A stretch of 64,000 nucleotides of DNA from Bifidobacterium longum subsp. infantis ATCC 15697 = JCM 1222 = DSM 20088 (GCF_000269965.1 NC_017219.1:124001-188000), one strand, 5' to 3'. Positions 9,377 to 18,814 are shown, counted from the stretch's first letter. Numbers and translations: made by a program. Notes: a model not told the origin generated them from the sequence alone.

Positions 9377-9414
9377 GGGTGCCCGCGCCGCCATGCGTGA
9401 GGACGCGGGCACCC
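9377..9414 (+). other. GC-rich hairpin between ureC and ureE
   Basis: GGGTGCCCGCG pairs perfectly with CGCGGGCACCC around a 16-nt loop. No T-tract follows, so it is not a classic terminator. It could stabilise the structural-gene mRNA or cause partial termination, lowering expression of the accessory genes. Confidence 0.6.
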
Positions 9415-9538
9415 GCACACCGGAAAGGAGGGCCTCGTTGCCGAATCGTTTCCCCGTGTTTACATGCCCGCCCTTTTCGGCGTCTAGCGTTCTGCGTGAC
9501 CATCACAGGCAATGCAAACGAAAGGCGGCAGCAGGCTC

Positions 9539-10177
9539 ATGATCGCCAACCGCATCTCCGGCAACATCATTTCGGACACATTCTCCGACGGCAAGCTGAA
9601 CGTTCCGATCGAATTCGAATGGTTCGAGGCCGATAAGAAGCGCATGCGCAAAGTCGCCGCCGACGGCACCGAGTTCGGCGTCGCGGTCGGCGCCACCATC
9701 GCAGACGGCGATGTGCTCGCCGAAACCGCCGACAAACGATATTTCGCCCGTATCCGCACCGCGCAGCTCATCGAGATTCCGGTGCATTCCATGAAGGAGA
9801 TGGGGCGTCTGTGCTTCGAACTGGGCAACCGCCATCTCAGCCTGAAGGTGGAGGACGACCGCGTGCTGGTGCCATACGACCATCCGACCATGGAATACAC
9901 GAAGAAGATCGGATTCGATCCGCGCGTCATCGAGGGCGGATTCGACGGATTCCTCATCGTCAAAGCGCATGCCGGCGCCGGCACCATCGTTCCTGGCACG
10001 AACAAAACCACCGGCGATCTGGCCGAAGAAGAGCAGGAGACCGAACGGCATGAGCCCCACGCCCATGCCATCGGCGAACATCACCACGAGAAAAGCGAAT
10101 ACGAAGTTAACGGCGTATTGCATCGCGCCGACGGCATGCATTCGCACGATCACGGCCAAACCTGGCATATGCACTGA
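9539..10177 (+). CDS. ureE: Urease accessory protein UreE (nickel chaperone)
   Basis: Cytoplasmic nickel metallochaperone, about 212 residues. The N-terminal domain (residues 1-75) and the metal-binding C-terminal domain (LGNRHL near residue 98, YDHPTME near 115) fit UreE. The tail is histidine rich (HEPHAHAIGEHHHE and HSHDHGQTWHMH), as in nickel-storing UreE proteins. ATG 9539 is preferred since UreE proteins begin just before the GNIISD-like strand and GAAAGGCGG is upstream; ATG 9512 in the same frame is the alternative and would add nine residues. The stop touches the ureF region (TGATG). Confidence 0.92.
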   Translation: MIANRISGNIISDTFSDGKLNVPIEFEWFEADKKRMRKVAADGTEFGVAVGATIADGDVLAETADKRYFARIRTAQLIEIPVHSMKEMGRLCFELGNRHLSLKVEDDRVLVPYDHPTMEYTKKIGFDPRVIEGGFDGFLIVKAHAGAGTIVPGTNKTTGDLAEEEQETERHEPHAHAIGEHHHEKSEYEVNGVLHRADGMHSHDHGQTWHMH

Positions 10178-10206
10178 TGCCGTCCGTACACATGAAGGAA
10201 CACACG

Positions 10207-11028
10207 ATGCCCCATGCCGGCTCCCCGGCGGATGAATGCGCCCTGCGTCATCTTGCGATGCTGCAGGTGTGCGACAGTGTTTTTCCCGTCGGCGCATTCG
10301 CCTTGTCGAACGGCATGGAGACCTTCGTGCAACGCGACCTGCTGCGGTCCTCGGCTGATTTCGAGCAATATCTGAAAGACTATGTGGAGGTTGCCGCATA
10401 CCGCGAAATCGGGCAGATGGTGATTGCGGGCAAGATGGCCGCGGGCCGCGACCCCGATGACGCCGGTTTCGTGAACGGACTCGCCGAGCTCGACGCATTG
10501 TGCGTGGCCTTGCAGTCGGCGAGGGAGATTCGTGAGGGGCAGAACCGCATGTGCATGCGCATGATCAAACTCGTCGATCAGATGGAGGCCCAACCGTTGC
10601 AGCCCGTCGATTCAAGGCGCGGGCATGGCGTCGACCGCGGGGAGGCGTCCAAACGGGGAGGCGCCGCCCGTCCGCGCACCATTCCACATGTCGACCGGTA
10701 CAAGCGACTCGTGGATTCGGGAACCTGCTTCGGCATGCACTCGATAGTCATGGGTCTGTATGCCGCCGACAAGGCGACATCGCTGCGGGACGCGGCCGTC
10801 ACCTATTGCTACTCGCTGCTCAGCGCACTCACCGTCTGCGCGGTCAAAGCCGTGCCGATCAGCCAGTATGCAGGGCAGGTGGCGCTCAGTCGTGCGTTTC
10901 CCGAAATCGTCGCCGCGGTCGATCTGGCGCTCACGCTCACTCCCGATGACCTGGGTGTATCCGGGGCGTACATCGACATCGCGGCCATGCAGCACGAAAC
11001 GTTGTACTCACGGTTGTACATGAGCTGA
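10207..11028 (+). CDS. ureF: Urease accessory protein UreF
   Basis: Part of the UreD-UreF-UreG maturation complex, 273 residues. [23 protein letters not shown] near the start is the UreF hallmark, and [16 protein letters not shown] is in the conserved middle. ATG 10207 has AAGGAA at the right spacing; ATG 10177, overlapping the ureE stop, would add ten residues. A basic Gly/Arg-rich insert of about 25 residues ([20 protein letters not shown]) interrupts the usual helix near residue 140. Confidence 0.9.
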   Translation: MPHAGSPADECALRHLAMLQVCDSVFPVGAFALSNGMETFVQRDLLRSSADFEQYLKDYVEVAAYREIGQMVIAGKMAAGRDPDDAGFVNGLAELDALCVALQSAREIREGQNRMCMRMIKLVDQMEAQPLQPVDSRRGHGVDRGEASKRGGAARPRTIPHVDRYKRLVDSGTCFGMHSIVMGLYAADKATSLRDAAVTYCYSLLSALTVCAVKAVPISQYAGQVALSRAFPEIVAAVDLALTLTPDDLGVSGAYIDIAAMQHETLYSRLYMS

Positions 11029-11071
11029 GCAGACGGAACACGATACCACAGTGTTGAAAGAAAGGAACATC

Positions 11072-11683
11072 ATGAGTTATGTGAGAATCGGCGTGGCGGG
11101 ACCCGTTGGCTCCGGCAAGACCGCTCTGATCGAGCGGCTGACCCGCAAGATGGCCGACGATTATTCGATATGCGTCGTGACGAACGACATCTACACGAAG
11201 GAAGACGCCGAATTCCTGATCGCCAATTCGCGCCTGCCCGAGGACCGGATCGTGGGTGTGGAGACCGGAGGATGCCCGCACACCGCCATTCGCGAGGACT
11301 GCTCGATGAATCTGGAGGCGTGCGAGGCGATGGCCGCGTCTCACCCGGACGTGGACATCATCTTCGTGGAATCCGGCGGGGACAATCTGTCCGCGACGTT
11401 CAGCCCCGATCTGGCGGATGCGACGATCTATGTGATCGCCACCGATGAGGGAGACAAGATTCCCCGCAAGGGAGGGCCGGGCGTGACGCGTTCCGATCTG
11501 CTGGTCATCAACAAGACCGATATCGCGGATCTGGTGCACGCCGATCTGAATGTGATGGCGCGCGATTCCGAGAGGATGCGTAACGGACGCCCGTACCTCT
11601 TCACCGATCTGATGAACGACAAAGGCGTGGACGACGTCATCGCATGGATCAGGAAATCGGTCTTGTTCGAGGACATGCGGTGA
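11072..11683 (+). CDS. ureG: Urease accessory GTPase UreG
   Basis: SIMIBI-class GTPase that delivers nickel to urease, 203 residues, the usual length. P-loop GPVGSGKT at residues 10-17; metal-binding CPH motif in [26 protein letters not shown]; guanine specificity NKTD. ATG 11072 has AAAGGAAC upstream; GTG 11051 in frame lacks a comparable site. Confidence 0.96.
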   Translation: MSYVRIGVAGPVGSGKTALIERLTRKMADDYSICVVTNDIYTKEDAEFLIANSRLPEDRIVGVETGGCPHTAIREDCSMNLEACEAMAASHPDVDIIFVESGGDNLSATFSPDLADATIYVIATDEGDKIPRKGGPGVTRSDLLVINKTDIADLVHADLNVMARDSERMRNGRPYLFTDLMNDKGVDDVIAWIRKSVLFEDMR

Positions 11684-11738
11684 CGGCATGAATCACGCCA
11701 TCGCACGACCACGCACCGCACGACCGTAAGAGGGGCGT

Positions 11739-12593
11739 ATGCCGGAAAGCACATTCCGCATGTCCACGGCGTTCCGTCATGGGCGCACCAAAGTGGACGA
11801 CCTGTATTTCGAGGCGCCATTCAAGCTGATGACGCCGTTTCATGACGGCGCGCACACGGATTGCATGGTCATGCTCGCATCCCCCGGTTTCCTTGGCGGC
11901 GATGTGGCGCATATCGATTGCACGTTCGGAGCCGATACCGATACGACGATGCGCACGCAGAGCTACGAGAAAGTACTCGACACGGCTGACGGCGAGGCGA
12001 AACGAACCATCGACCTGACGGTGCTGGACAACGCGAAAGCCGTGTTCCTGCCGTTCCCGGTCATCCCGTTCGCGCACTCGGTGTTCTCGAACGTCACGAA
12101 CGCCCATATCGGTGCGCAATCGTCATTCATGTATGCGGATGTGGTCACCTGTGGTCGCGTGGGCATGGGGGAGCGGTGGAAGATGCGGCGGTTCAGCAGC
12201 TCCACTCGCGTCTATGTGGACGAGACGAGCGAGGAGGGCGGTCCCCGGTCTCGCCCCCGTGGCGACGGGGAGGAATCCGCCCCGCGTCTGGTCTTCGCCG
12301 ACCGCCTGCTGCTTGAACCGGACCGCTTCACGTATACGGATACGGCCATGTGGCGGGAGTTCACCCACTGCGGCATGGCCTATCTGCACGTTCCCCGCCG
12401 GGAATCAAGGCGGACGCAGATGACGGCGGAGGACGAGCTCGTCGAACGGATTCGTGCACTGGCGCACGATCGTGGGCCGAGAGGCGAGATCGGCGTGAGC
12501 CGCCAGAACGAGGGGATCGCGGTGCGTCTGCTCACCGACCGTGGGGACGACGCCTTCGGGTTCCTTGCCGAAGTCGCGCAATTGCTGCGGTAG
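11739..12593 (+). CDS. ureD: Urease accessory protein UreD/UreH
   Basis: Scaffold of the urease maturation complex, 284 residues. LMTPFHDGAHTDCMVMLASPGFLGGD and QSYEKVL match the UreD family, as does RWKMRRFSSSTRVYVD. A charged, Gly-rich insert (about residues 165-185) is not typical. The order structural genes-E-F-G-D completes a full urease set. No clear terminator follows; about 217 bases separate it from the ferredoxin reductase gene. Confidence 0.9.
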   Translation: MPESTFRMSTAFRHGRTKVDDLYFEAPFKLMTPFHDGAHTDCMVMLASPGFLGGDVAHIDCTFGADTDTTMRTQSYEKVLDTADGEAKRTIDLTVLDNAKAVFLPFPVIPFAHSVFSNVTNAHIGAQSSFMYADVVTCGRVGMGERWKMRRFSSSTRVYVDETSEEGGPRSRPRGDGEESAPRLVFADRLLLEPDRFTYTDTAMWREFTHCGMAYLHVPRRESRRTQMTAEDELVERIRALAHDRGPRGEIGVSRQNEGIAVRLLTDRGDDAFGFLAEVAQLLR

Positions 12594-12810
12594 ATAACCG
12601 AACACTCGCGCACGGCGTGTCGACATGCTCCTTGACGAGACCCGGAAACTGGTCGATGACCTCTCCGCCGCACTGTTGCGCGTCGAACGCATCATCGACA
12701 TGCTCAAGCGCGAACACGACCAAGAGGCGAACCGGCCGGGCGCGAGATGCGCCCGCACCCCCACGAATGACCCCTATCGCAACGGAAGGCTTTGCGCTAG
12801 GGTAGAGCGT
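12594..12810 (+). other. Gap between ureD and the ferredoxin reductase, with in-frame upstream extension
   Basis: An open frame from ATG 12625 continues into the reductase start at 12811 and has G/C-rich third positions like real genes. Its first about 37 residues form a plausible amphipathic helix (LVDDLSAALLRVERIIDMLK), the rest is basic and unlike the reductase family. It may be an N-terminal extension or a remnant of another gene. Just before GTG 12811 lies tagggt (12798-12803), which could be a -10 box giving a leaderless mRNA. Confidence 0.3.
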
Positions 12811-14262
12811 GTGACTGAATCCGTGAATACTGAACTCCGCATTGCTGTAATCGGCGCCGGGCCGGCCGGCGTCTATTCCTCCGACATCTTCCTGCGCCAG
12901 CTCAAGAAGTTGGGTGAGGGACTCGGCCTTGGCGCCGAAGCGCGCATCGACCTGTTCGAAAAACTGCCGGTACCTTTCGGGCTGGTGCGTTACGGCGTGG
13001 CCCCGGACCACCCGTCCATCAAGTTCATCGCCTCCGCGCTTGAGAAGACGCTCGACAACCCGAACATCCACCTGTACTGCGATGTGGAATTCGGCAAGGA
13101 CGTGACCCTCGACGAACTGCTGGCCCGCTATGACGCCGTGCTGTTCGCCACCGGCGCGGTCAAGGACAAGCCGCTGAACCTGCCCGGCGCCGACCTTGAA
13201 GGCGTGTACGGCGCCGCCAAGTTCGTCGAATGGTACGACGGTTACCCCACCGGTGCCCGCGAATGGCCGCTTACGGCCGAGAACGTCGCCGTGATCGGCG
13301 GCGGCAACGTGGCCATGGATGTGGCCCGCGAGCTCATGCGTAACGCCGACGACCTCAAGGCCAAGACCGACATTCCGGATAACGTGTACGAGGGCATCGG
13401 CCGCAACAAGGCCAAGGTGCTGCACCTGTTCATCCGTCGTGGCGTGGCCCAGGCCAAGTTCAGCGTGCAGGAACTGCGCGAGATGGAGAAGCTGCCCGGC
13501 GTGCAGCTCATCATCAACGAGGACGACTTCGAGCTGGACGACGACACCATCGAGGTGGCCGGCAAGGACAAGCTCACCCGTCAGATGGTCGAGGAACTGT
13601 TCGCCATCCGCGAGATGGCCGAAGACATGCAAGACGATGGCGACGTCGACTTCGAAGGCAATCCGGCCGACCGCAGGTATTACGTGCACTTCAACTCCGC
13701 CCCCACCGAGATTCTCGGCGAGGACGGCAAGGTCAAGGCCATCCGCGTGGAACGTACCGAGACCGGCGCCGATGGCAGGATGCGCCGCACCGGCGAGTTC
13801 ACGGACTACCCGGTCGAGGCCGTCTACCATGCCATCGGCTACCGGCCCGCCGAAGCCCCCGGCATCGCCTACGACGAGCATGGCGCCCACCTGGCCAACG
13901 CCAACGGCGACGGCCGCATCACCGCCGATGCCGACGGCGGCGACGTGCGCGAACGGCTGTACGCCACCGGTTGGGCCAAGCGCGGCCCGGTGGGTCTGAT
14001 CGGTTCCACCAAATCCGATGCGCTGGCCATCGTGACCAACATGCTTGAAGATCTGGCAAGTGCCGCCGAGGGCGGCCGTGTGGCGCAAGACCGTGACCCC
14101 GACTCCATCGACCGACTGCTGGCCGAGCGCGGCATTCGCCCGATCGACTTCGCCGGCTGGAAAAAGGTCGATGCCTTCGAGCGTGCCGAGGGCGCCAAGG
14201 AAGGCCGCGAACACAAGAAGGTCATCGATCCCGAGCAGATGCGCGAGCTCGCCCACGCCTGA
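12811..14262 (+). CDS. fprA: Ferredoxin/flavodoxin-NADP+ reductase, FprA/adrenodoxin reductase type
   Basis: FAD enzyme passing electrons between NADPH and ferredoxin, 483 residues from GTG 12811. FAD site IAVIGAGPAGVYSSD near residue 10; KLPVPFGLVRYGVAPDHPS; ATGAVKDKPLNLPG; NADPH site VIGGGNVAMDVAREL; and C-terminal GWAKRGPVGLIGSTKSDA are all diagnostic. GTG 12811 places the FAD motif at the usual distance, but no clear ribosome site is present. An in-frame ATG at 12625 would add 62 unrelated residues. Confidence 0.92.
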   Translation: MTESVNTELRIAVIGAGPAGVYSSDIFLRQLKKLGEGLGLGAEARIDLFEKLPVPFGLVRYGVAPDHPSIKFIASALEKTLDNPNIHLYCDVEFGKDVTLDELLARYDAVLFATGAVKDKPLNLPGADLEGVYGAAKFVEWYDGYPTGAREWPLTAENVAVIGGGNVAMDVARELMRNADDLKAKTDIPDNVYEGIGRNKAKVLHLFIRRGVAQAKFSVQELREMEKLPGVQLIINEDDFELDDDTIEVAGKDKLTRQMVEELFAIREMAEDMQDDGDVDFEGNPADRRYYVHFNSAPTEILGEDGKVKAIRVERTETGADGRMRRTGEFTDYPVEAVYHAIGYRPAEAPGIAYDEHGAHLANANGDGRITADADGGDVRERLYATGWAKRGPVGLIGSTKSDALAIVTNMLEDLASAAEGGRVAQDRDPDSIDRLLAERGIRPIDFAGWKKVDAFERAEGAKEGREHKKVIDPEQMRELAHA

Positions 14263-14265
14263 CGG

Positions 14266-14335
14266 TTCGCCCGCGCCGTCCGGCACCCGTCCGTACCCGC
14301 GCCCCGTGTGGGCGCGGCCGGGCGGACCGGGCGAA
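14266..14335 (+). terminator. Long imperfect hairpin after the ferredoxin reductase
   Basis: TTCGCCCG at 14266-14273 pairs with CGGGCGAA at 14328-14335, with an inner GC-rich stem-loop around gcgccccgtgtgggcgc. There is no good T-tract, so termination would be weak. Confidence 0.45.
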
Positions 14336-14399
14336 TATTCGACATTGCGCTTGGCGCATATCCAGCAATCATTCAGCCTGCGACTTTAGTGTGTGCAAT

Positions 14400-15338
14400 A
14401 TGGATGCCAAAGTACGGGTGCACGGCCACTTCAACGGCCTGAAAACGACGTTGCTCTTTACCCTGATGTGGGCCGTCATCATGCTCATCTGGTGGGCCAC
14501 GGGCGGCAGCAGGCAGACGTTGGGCGTCTATATCGTCATCGGACTGGTCACCACGTTCGGCACCTACTGGTTTTCCGACAAACTTGCCATCGCCTCCATG
14601 GGCGCGCGGGAGGTCAGCGAACGGGAAGCCCCGGAAATCTACCAGATCGTGCGTGAACTGAGCGCCAAGGCCGGCAAGCCCATGCCGCGCATCTACATCG
14701 CCCCCACCATGAGCCCGAACGCCTTCGCCACCGGACGCAACGAACGGCACGCGGCCGTATGCTGCACCCAAGGAATCCTCCAGATACTCAACGCCCGTGA
14801 GCTGCGCGGCGTGCTGGGTCATGAACTCATGCACGTGTACAACCGTGACATCCTGACCTCCGCCATCGCCTCCGCCATGGCCACCGTCATCTCCTACCTG
14901 GGCTACTCCCTGATGTACTTCGGCGACGACCGCAGCGACGACCGTAACGATTCCGGCGGACTCGGCCTGATCGGCGCGCTGCTGAGCATGATTCTCGCGC
15001 CGATCGCCGCCTCCCTGATTCAGATGGCCATCTCCCGCACGCGCGAATACGACGCCGACGAGGACGGAAGTCTGCTGACCGGAGACCCCGAAGCCCTCGC
15101 CTCGGCGCTGAACAAGATCTCCTATGGCGCGCAGTCCGAGCCGATGCGCAAGACCGCGGGCACCCAGTCCGTTTCCGCGATGATGATCGCCAATCCGTTC
15201 TCCATGGCCGGCTTCTCACGCCTGTTCTCCACGCATCCACCGACCGAGGACCGCATCGCGCGTCTCATGCAGATGGCCAACGAAATGAACGGCACGCCGA
15301 TCGCTCCGCCCATCTATGCCGCGCGAGTCGGCAGATGA
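14400..15338 (+). CDS. htpX: Membrane zinc metalloprotease HtpX
   Basis: M48-family endopeptidase of membrane protein quality control, 312 residues. Two N-terminal membrane helices, the zinc site HELMHVYNRD (HExxH, about residues 142-146), further hydrophobic helices near 160-215 and the third ligand region SRTREYDADEDG. ATG 14400 fits the family start (MDAK--VHGHFNGLKT); GTG 14391 in frame would add three residues. No ribosome site is visible upstream of either, so a leaderless or weakly initiated mRNA is possible. Confidence 0.92.
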   Translation: MDAKVRVHGHFNGLKTTLLFTLMWAVIMLIWWATGGSRQTLGVYIVIGLVTTFGTYWFSDKLAIASMGAREVSEREAPEIYQIVRELSAKAGKPMPRIYIAPTMSPNAFATGRNERHAAVCCTQGILQILNARELRGVLGHELMHVYNRDILTSAIASAMATVISYLGYSLMYFGDDRSDDRNDSGGLGLIGALLSMILAPIAASLIQMAISRTREYDADEDGSLLTGDPEALASALNKISYGAQSEPMRKTAGTQSVSAMMIANPFSMAGFSRLFSTHPPTEDRIARLMQMANEMNGTPIAPPIYAARVGR

Positions 15339-15406
15339 CGGTATAATGGTTCCCTGTGCCTCGTTGCGCCGACATGTTCGGAGTGTGGGGCGCGGCCATA
15401 CGGCAT

Positions 15407-15480
15407 GCGGACATAGTTCATCGGTAGAATGAAAGCTTCCCAAGCTTTAGAGGCGGGTTCGACTCCCGTTGTCCGCTCCA
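15407..15480 (+). tRNA. tRNA-Gly (CCC anticodon)
   Basis: A 74-nt cloverleaf with encoded CCA: acceptor GCGGACA pairs with TGTCCGC, the anticodon stem AAAGC/GCTTT encloses TTCCCAA with anticodon CCC at 15439-15441, and the T-arm carries GTTCGACTC. All four arms pair. Confidence 0.95.
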
Positions 15481-15483
15481 CTT

Positions 15484-15528
15484 GTCTCAAATGGTGAGAC
15501 CATCCAATCATTCCAACGTTTTTTTTTA
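15484..15528 (+). terminator. Possible terminator after tRNA-Gly
   Basis: GTCTCA-AATGG-TGAGAC forms a 6-bp hairpin four bases after the tRNA; a run of ten T residues lies 18 bases further on. The spacing is not ideal. Confidence 0.35.
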
Positions 15529-15604
15529 ATCTTGTAGACACCTGCTCAATCACTTGGTCTTTTGATGAGATAGTGATTCCTGCGGACATGAGGGGAGGCT
15601 TCTG

Positions 15605-16780
15605 ATGCGTGGTCAACAGCGCGCCATTAGGGTTTTGTTTGTCGCGCAGGGACTGAGTCTCGCTGCGATGAGCGTTGACCTAACGGTCACTGCGCTCGTG
15701 GGCAGTGAGCTGGCCCCGTTCGCGTGGATGGCGACGATACCGATCGCCCTGATCGCGTTGGGGACGGTGTTCGCCAATACCTTCGTCAATCGCCTCATCG
15801 CCAGCATCGGGCACAAGCATGTGTTCGAGGCCGGGGCGGTCATCGCCATATGCGGCGGAATCAGCTCGTTCTGCGCGGTATGGTTCCACAATTTCCCGCT
15901 TCTGTGCGTCGGCACGTTCGCGGTCGGCATCTATCAGGCGGCCTCCAACTACTACCGTTACGCGGCGGCCGATCTCAACCCCGGCAAAAAGGACCGGGCC
16001 GTGTCCGTGGTGCTGTCCGCCGGCGTCATCGCCGCGATCGTCGGCCCGTTGCTGGCGACGTGGGCCGAGGGACTGTTCCCCGTCCACTACGCAGGCTCCT
16101 ATCTCATCGTAAGCGTCCTCGGCATACTCGCTCTGGCGACGGTGGCGATGTTCCCAGCAGACCAGCAGATCGGAAACACGCGGCAGCCCGTTGGTTCGGC
16201 GCAGAAGGTCGGCCTGCTTGAGCTTCTGCGCCGCCCGCGCTTTCTGCTCGGTATCGCCCTGGGATTCACCGTGTGCTGCGCCATGACCATGATCATGGCA
16301 GGCGCCCCGCTGGTGATGGAACATGTGCTGCACGAATCCGACGGCACGCGCATGCAGGCCATGCAACTGCACATGCTCGGCATGTATCTGCCTATGGCAT
16401 TGATTCCACTGCTCAACTCCAAGAAACGCTCTCACACGGTCTTTGTATCTCTTGCTCTAGGGCTAGGTCTTGCCAGTTGTGTGCTGGGGCTTGGTCAGAA
16501 CGCTCCGCTCGTCGCGATGGCATTGCTGGGCATCGCCGTCGCCTGGGCACTCGGCTACAACGAGGGCACGGTGTTGCTGGTGAGCTCGTATTCCGCCGAC
16601 GAAGTGGCGTCGGCCAGAGGCAAGGGCGAGTTCTTCCTCGTATGCGGACAGGTCATCGGCAGTCTGTTGGCCGGCTCCGTCATCGAATTCCTCGGATGGC
16701 GGACCATGCTGGCGATCCTGACGCTGCTGTTTGTGCTGACATCCGGTATCGCCGTCAACAGTCGAAAGGCTATCGCCTAG
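15605..16780 (+). CDS. Major facilitator superfamily transporter
   Basis: Membrane carrier of 391 residues with about twelve hydrophobic segments, consistent with a 12-helix MFS protein. The loop region NRLIASIGHKHVFEAGAVIAICGG between helices 2 and 3 corresponds to MFS motif A, though degenerate. A conserved central charged loop (PADQQIGNTRQPVGS) separates the two halves. Substrate is not recognisable. ATG 15605 follows AGGGGAGG. The gene is flanked by tRNA-Gly and a convergent DNA glycosylase gene. Confidence 0.8.
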   Translation: MRGQQRAIRVLFVAQGLSLAAMSVDLTVTALVGSELAPFAWMATIPIALIALGTVFANTFVNRLIASIGHKHVFEAGAVIAICGGISSFCAVWFHNFPLLCVGTFAVGIYQAASNYYRYAAADLNPGKKDRAVSVVLSAGVIAAIVGPLLATWAEGLFPVHYAGSYLIVSVLGILALATVAMFPADQQIGNTRQPVGSAQKVGLLELLRRPRFLLGIALGFTVCCAMTMIMAGAPLVMEHVLHESDGTRMQAMQLHMLGMYLPMALIPLLNSKKRSHTVFVSLALGLGLASCVLGLGQNAPLVAMALLGIAVAWALGYNEGTVLLVSSYSADEVASARGKGEFFLVCGQVIGSLLAGSVIEFLGWRTMLAILTLLFVLTSGIAVNSRKAIA

Positions 16781-16799
16781 CTTTAATTCGTTAACAATG

Positions 16800-16828
16800 T
16801 CTGGCTCCCCTCTCTGAGGGGAGCCAGA
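16800..16828. repeat. GGCTCCCCTC palindrome, copy 1 (bidirectional terminator candidate)
   Basis: A perfect 13-bp inverted repeat TCTGGCTCCCCTC-TCT-GAGGGGAGCCAGA lies between two convergent genes. The same core occurs at 47715 and at 62331. It may serve as a terminator for both strands. Confidence 0.75.
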
Positions 16829-16857
16829 ATTAACAAACGAATCAACGGCGTAGGATA

Positions 16858-17496
16858 CTAGCGCGCGGCGGCGAGATCCAGACCGGCCGCGTCGGCGACC
16901 CTGCGCCACCAGTCGACCAGCACCGGCATGGTGGCGTGCGCGTTCAACCCGCTGGGCTGGGGAATCACCCACAGCTGCGCGCCTCCGAACCGGTCGGTCT
17001 CTTCCGCGGTGAGGTCCTGCAGCCCCAGCGCGGCGGACTTATCGGCGAACGCCTGTCGGTACGCCGTAATGCCCAGTATCGCAATGGCCCGGGGATGGAC
17101 CCTCGCGCACAGCTCCCGCAGCCGATCGGCGCCATGACGCAGCTCGGCGGTGTTCAGCTCACTCGCTTTCGCGGTGGCGCGATTGACGAGATTGGTAAGC
17201 CCGATGCCGCGGTCGATCATCATGCGCTCATCGTGAAGGCGTAGGCCGTAACTGGCGTCCACCTGCCACGGCGTGAGCCCCGAGGCGAAAAGCGACGGCC
17301 AGAATCGGTTGCCGGGATAGGCGAAGGGTGCGTTGACCGCGGCCGTCCATAACCCGGGGTTGATGCCCACGATAAGCAGTTTGGGGTGCGGGCAGCGGAT
17401 GTCGTCGACCGTGCCGTCGACGAAACCGGCGAGCTCGGTGCGCTTCGGCCGCCGGCCTTCCAGCGGAGAATGTCGAATATCGCTCACGGGTTCCAT
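16858..17496 (-). CDS. mug: Mismatch-specific uracil/thymine DNA glycosylase (MUG/TDG type)
   Basis: DNA repair enzyme that removes uracil or thymine from G mismatches, 212 residues. Motif GINPG at residues 44-48 and the late motif PQPSGLNAHAT correspond to the two catalytic/wedge motifs of the family. Start at the complement of 17494-17496 keeps the usual short N-terminus; in-frame starts at 17523 or 17637 would add basic residues and overlap the aldolase start. No strong ribosome site is visible for any of them, so the start is uncertain. Divergent from fba. Confidence 0.85.
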   Translation of the reverse strand: MEPVSDIRHSPLEGRRPKRTELAGFVDGTVDDIRCPHPKLLIVGINPGLWTAAVNAPFAYPGNRFWPSLFASGLTPWQVDASYGLRLHDERMMIDRGIGLTNLVNRATAKASELNTAELRHGADRLRELCARVHPRAIAILGITAYRQAFADKSAALGLQDLTAEETDRFGGAQLWVIPQPSGLNAHATMPVLVDWWRRVADAAGLDLAAAR

Positions 17497-17635
17497 GGTA
17501 GTCGCGCCCCGTTCCGACGGCATACCGCCATTCGGTGAGCTCCGCGCCTCGCGGGCAAGGTGATCTTGCGCACATTCGCCGCCGAGGCCTCCCCGACAAT
17601 GCGATTCGTCACTCGGCGGCGGGATAATGGAAGCC

Positions 17636-18724
17636 ATGACTATCGCAACTGCCGAACGCTATGCCGAAATGCTGGATGCCGCCCGCCACGGCGGATACGC
17701 CTATCCCGCGATCAACGTGACCAGCACGCAGACGCTCAACGCCGCGCTGCAGGGATTCGCCGAGGCCGAGTCCGACGGCATCATCCAGGTGTCGGTCGGC
17801 GGCTCCTCCTACTTCTCCGGCCAAAGCGTGAACGACCGCGTGGTCGGGTCGCTCGCGTTCGCCGCATTCGCGCACGAGGTGGCGAAGCGCTACCCGAACA
17901 TCACGGTCGCGCTGCACACCGACCATTGCGCCAAGCAGTACCTGGACGGCTGGGTCCGCCCGCTGCTCGCGCACGAGGCCGAACAGGTCAAGCGCGGCGA
18001 AGAGCCGACGTTCCAGTCGCATATGTGGGACGGCTCGACTGTGCCGCTGGAGGAGAACCTGGACATCGCCGCGGAGCTGCTCGAGAAATCCGTCCGCGCG
18101 CATACGGTGCTGGAGATCGAGATCGGCGCGGTCGGCGGCGAGGAGGACGGCCATTCCGCGGAGATCAACGAAAAGCTGTATTCCACGCCGACCGACGGCG
18201 TGCGCGTGGCGGAGCGGCTCGGCCTCGGCGAGCACGGCCGCTATATGGCCGCTTTCACCTTCGGCAACGTGCATGGCGCATACAAGCCGGGTGTGGTCAA
18301 GCTCCGCCCGGAACTGCTGCGCGACATCCAGTCCGAAGTGTGGGACGCGGCCCTCGACGGCCGTCTTGGGTCGCTGGGCGCGTCGGCGGTGTCCACGTGC
18401 GCGCTGCCGGACATGCCCGAGCGCAAGCCCTTCGCGCTGGTGTTCCACGGCGGTTCCGGCTCCACGCCCGACGAGATCGCCCGCGCGGTGAGCTACGGCG
18501 TGGTCAAGATGAACATCGACACGGACACGCAGTACGCCTTCACGCGCGCGGTCGCCGGCCACATGTTCGCGCATTACGACGCCGTGCTCAAGATCGACGG
18601 CGAGGTCGGCAACAAGAAGCTGTACGACCCGCGCTCCTGGGGCCGCGAGGCCGAATCGGCCATGGCCGCCCGCGTGGTCGAGGCGTGCCGGCAGCTCGGC
18701 TCGGCCGGCAAGGCATTGAAGTAG
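17636..18724 (+). CDS. fba: Fructose-bisphosphate aldolase, class II
   Basis: Zinc-dependent aldolase splitting fructose 1,6-bisphosphate, 362 residues. ALHTDHCAK contains the catalytic Asp and zinc His, EIEIGAVGGEEDGH holds the next ligands, GNVHGAYKPG and VFHGGSGS bind phosphate, and KMNIDTDTQYAFTR is conserved. ATG 17636 aligns with the start of actinobacterial class II aldolases (M-IATAE-Y); ATG 17627 would add three residues. In bifidobacteria this enzyme works beside the fructose-6-phosphate phosphoketolase shunt, mainly in gluconeogenic direction (established for the genus, not seen here). Confidence 0.95.
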   Translation: MTIATAERYAEMLDAARHGGYAYPAINVTSTQTLNAALQGFAEAESDGIIQVSVGGSSYFSGQSVNDRVVGSLAFAAFAHEVAKRYPNITVALHTDHCAKQYLDGWVRPLLAHEAEQVKRGEEPTFQSHMWDGSTVPLEENLDIAAELLEKSVRAHTVLEIEIGAVGGEEDGHSAEINEKLYSTPTDGVRVAERLGLGEHGRYMAAFTFGNVHGAYKPGVVKLRPELLRDIQSEVWDAALDGRLGSLGASAVSTCALPDMPERKPFALVFHGGSGSTPDEIARAVSYGVVKMNIDTDTQYAFTRAVAGHMFAHYDAVLKIDGEVGNKKLYDPRSWGREAESAMAARVVEACRQLGSAGKALK

Positions 18725-18814
18725 CGAAGCGGCGGGCGGCACCGCTGACGGGCTGCGGTCATGTGATGAGATCAGGACATTGATGGATTGTTCGCCAGAC
18801 GGATGGGGACTGCA

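Noticed and set aside
9377..9414. Intrinsic terminator splitting the urease operon
   Set aside because: The hairpin is perfect but lacks a T-run; it is listed as a hairpin only.
12532..14286. Minus-strand open frame of 584 codons opposite the ferredoxin reductase
   Set aside because: Antisense shadow of a strongly conserved gene; rich in His, Val and Gly with no recognisable domain.
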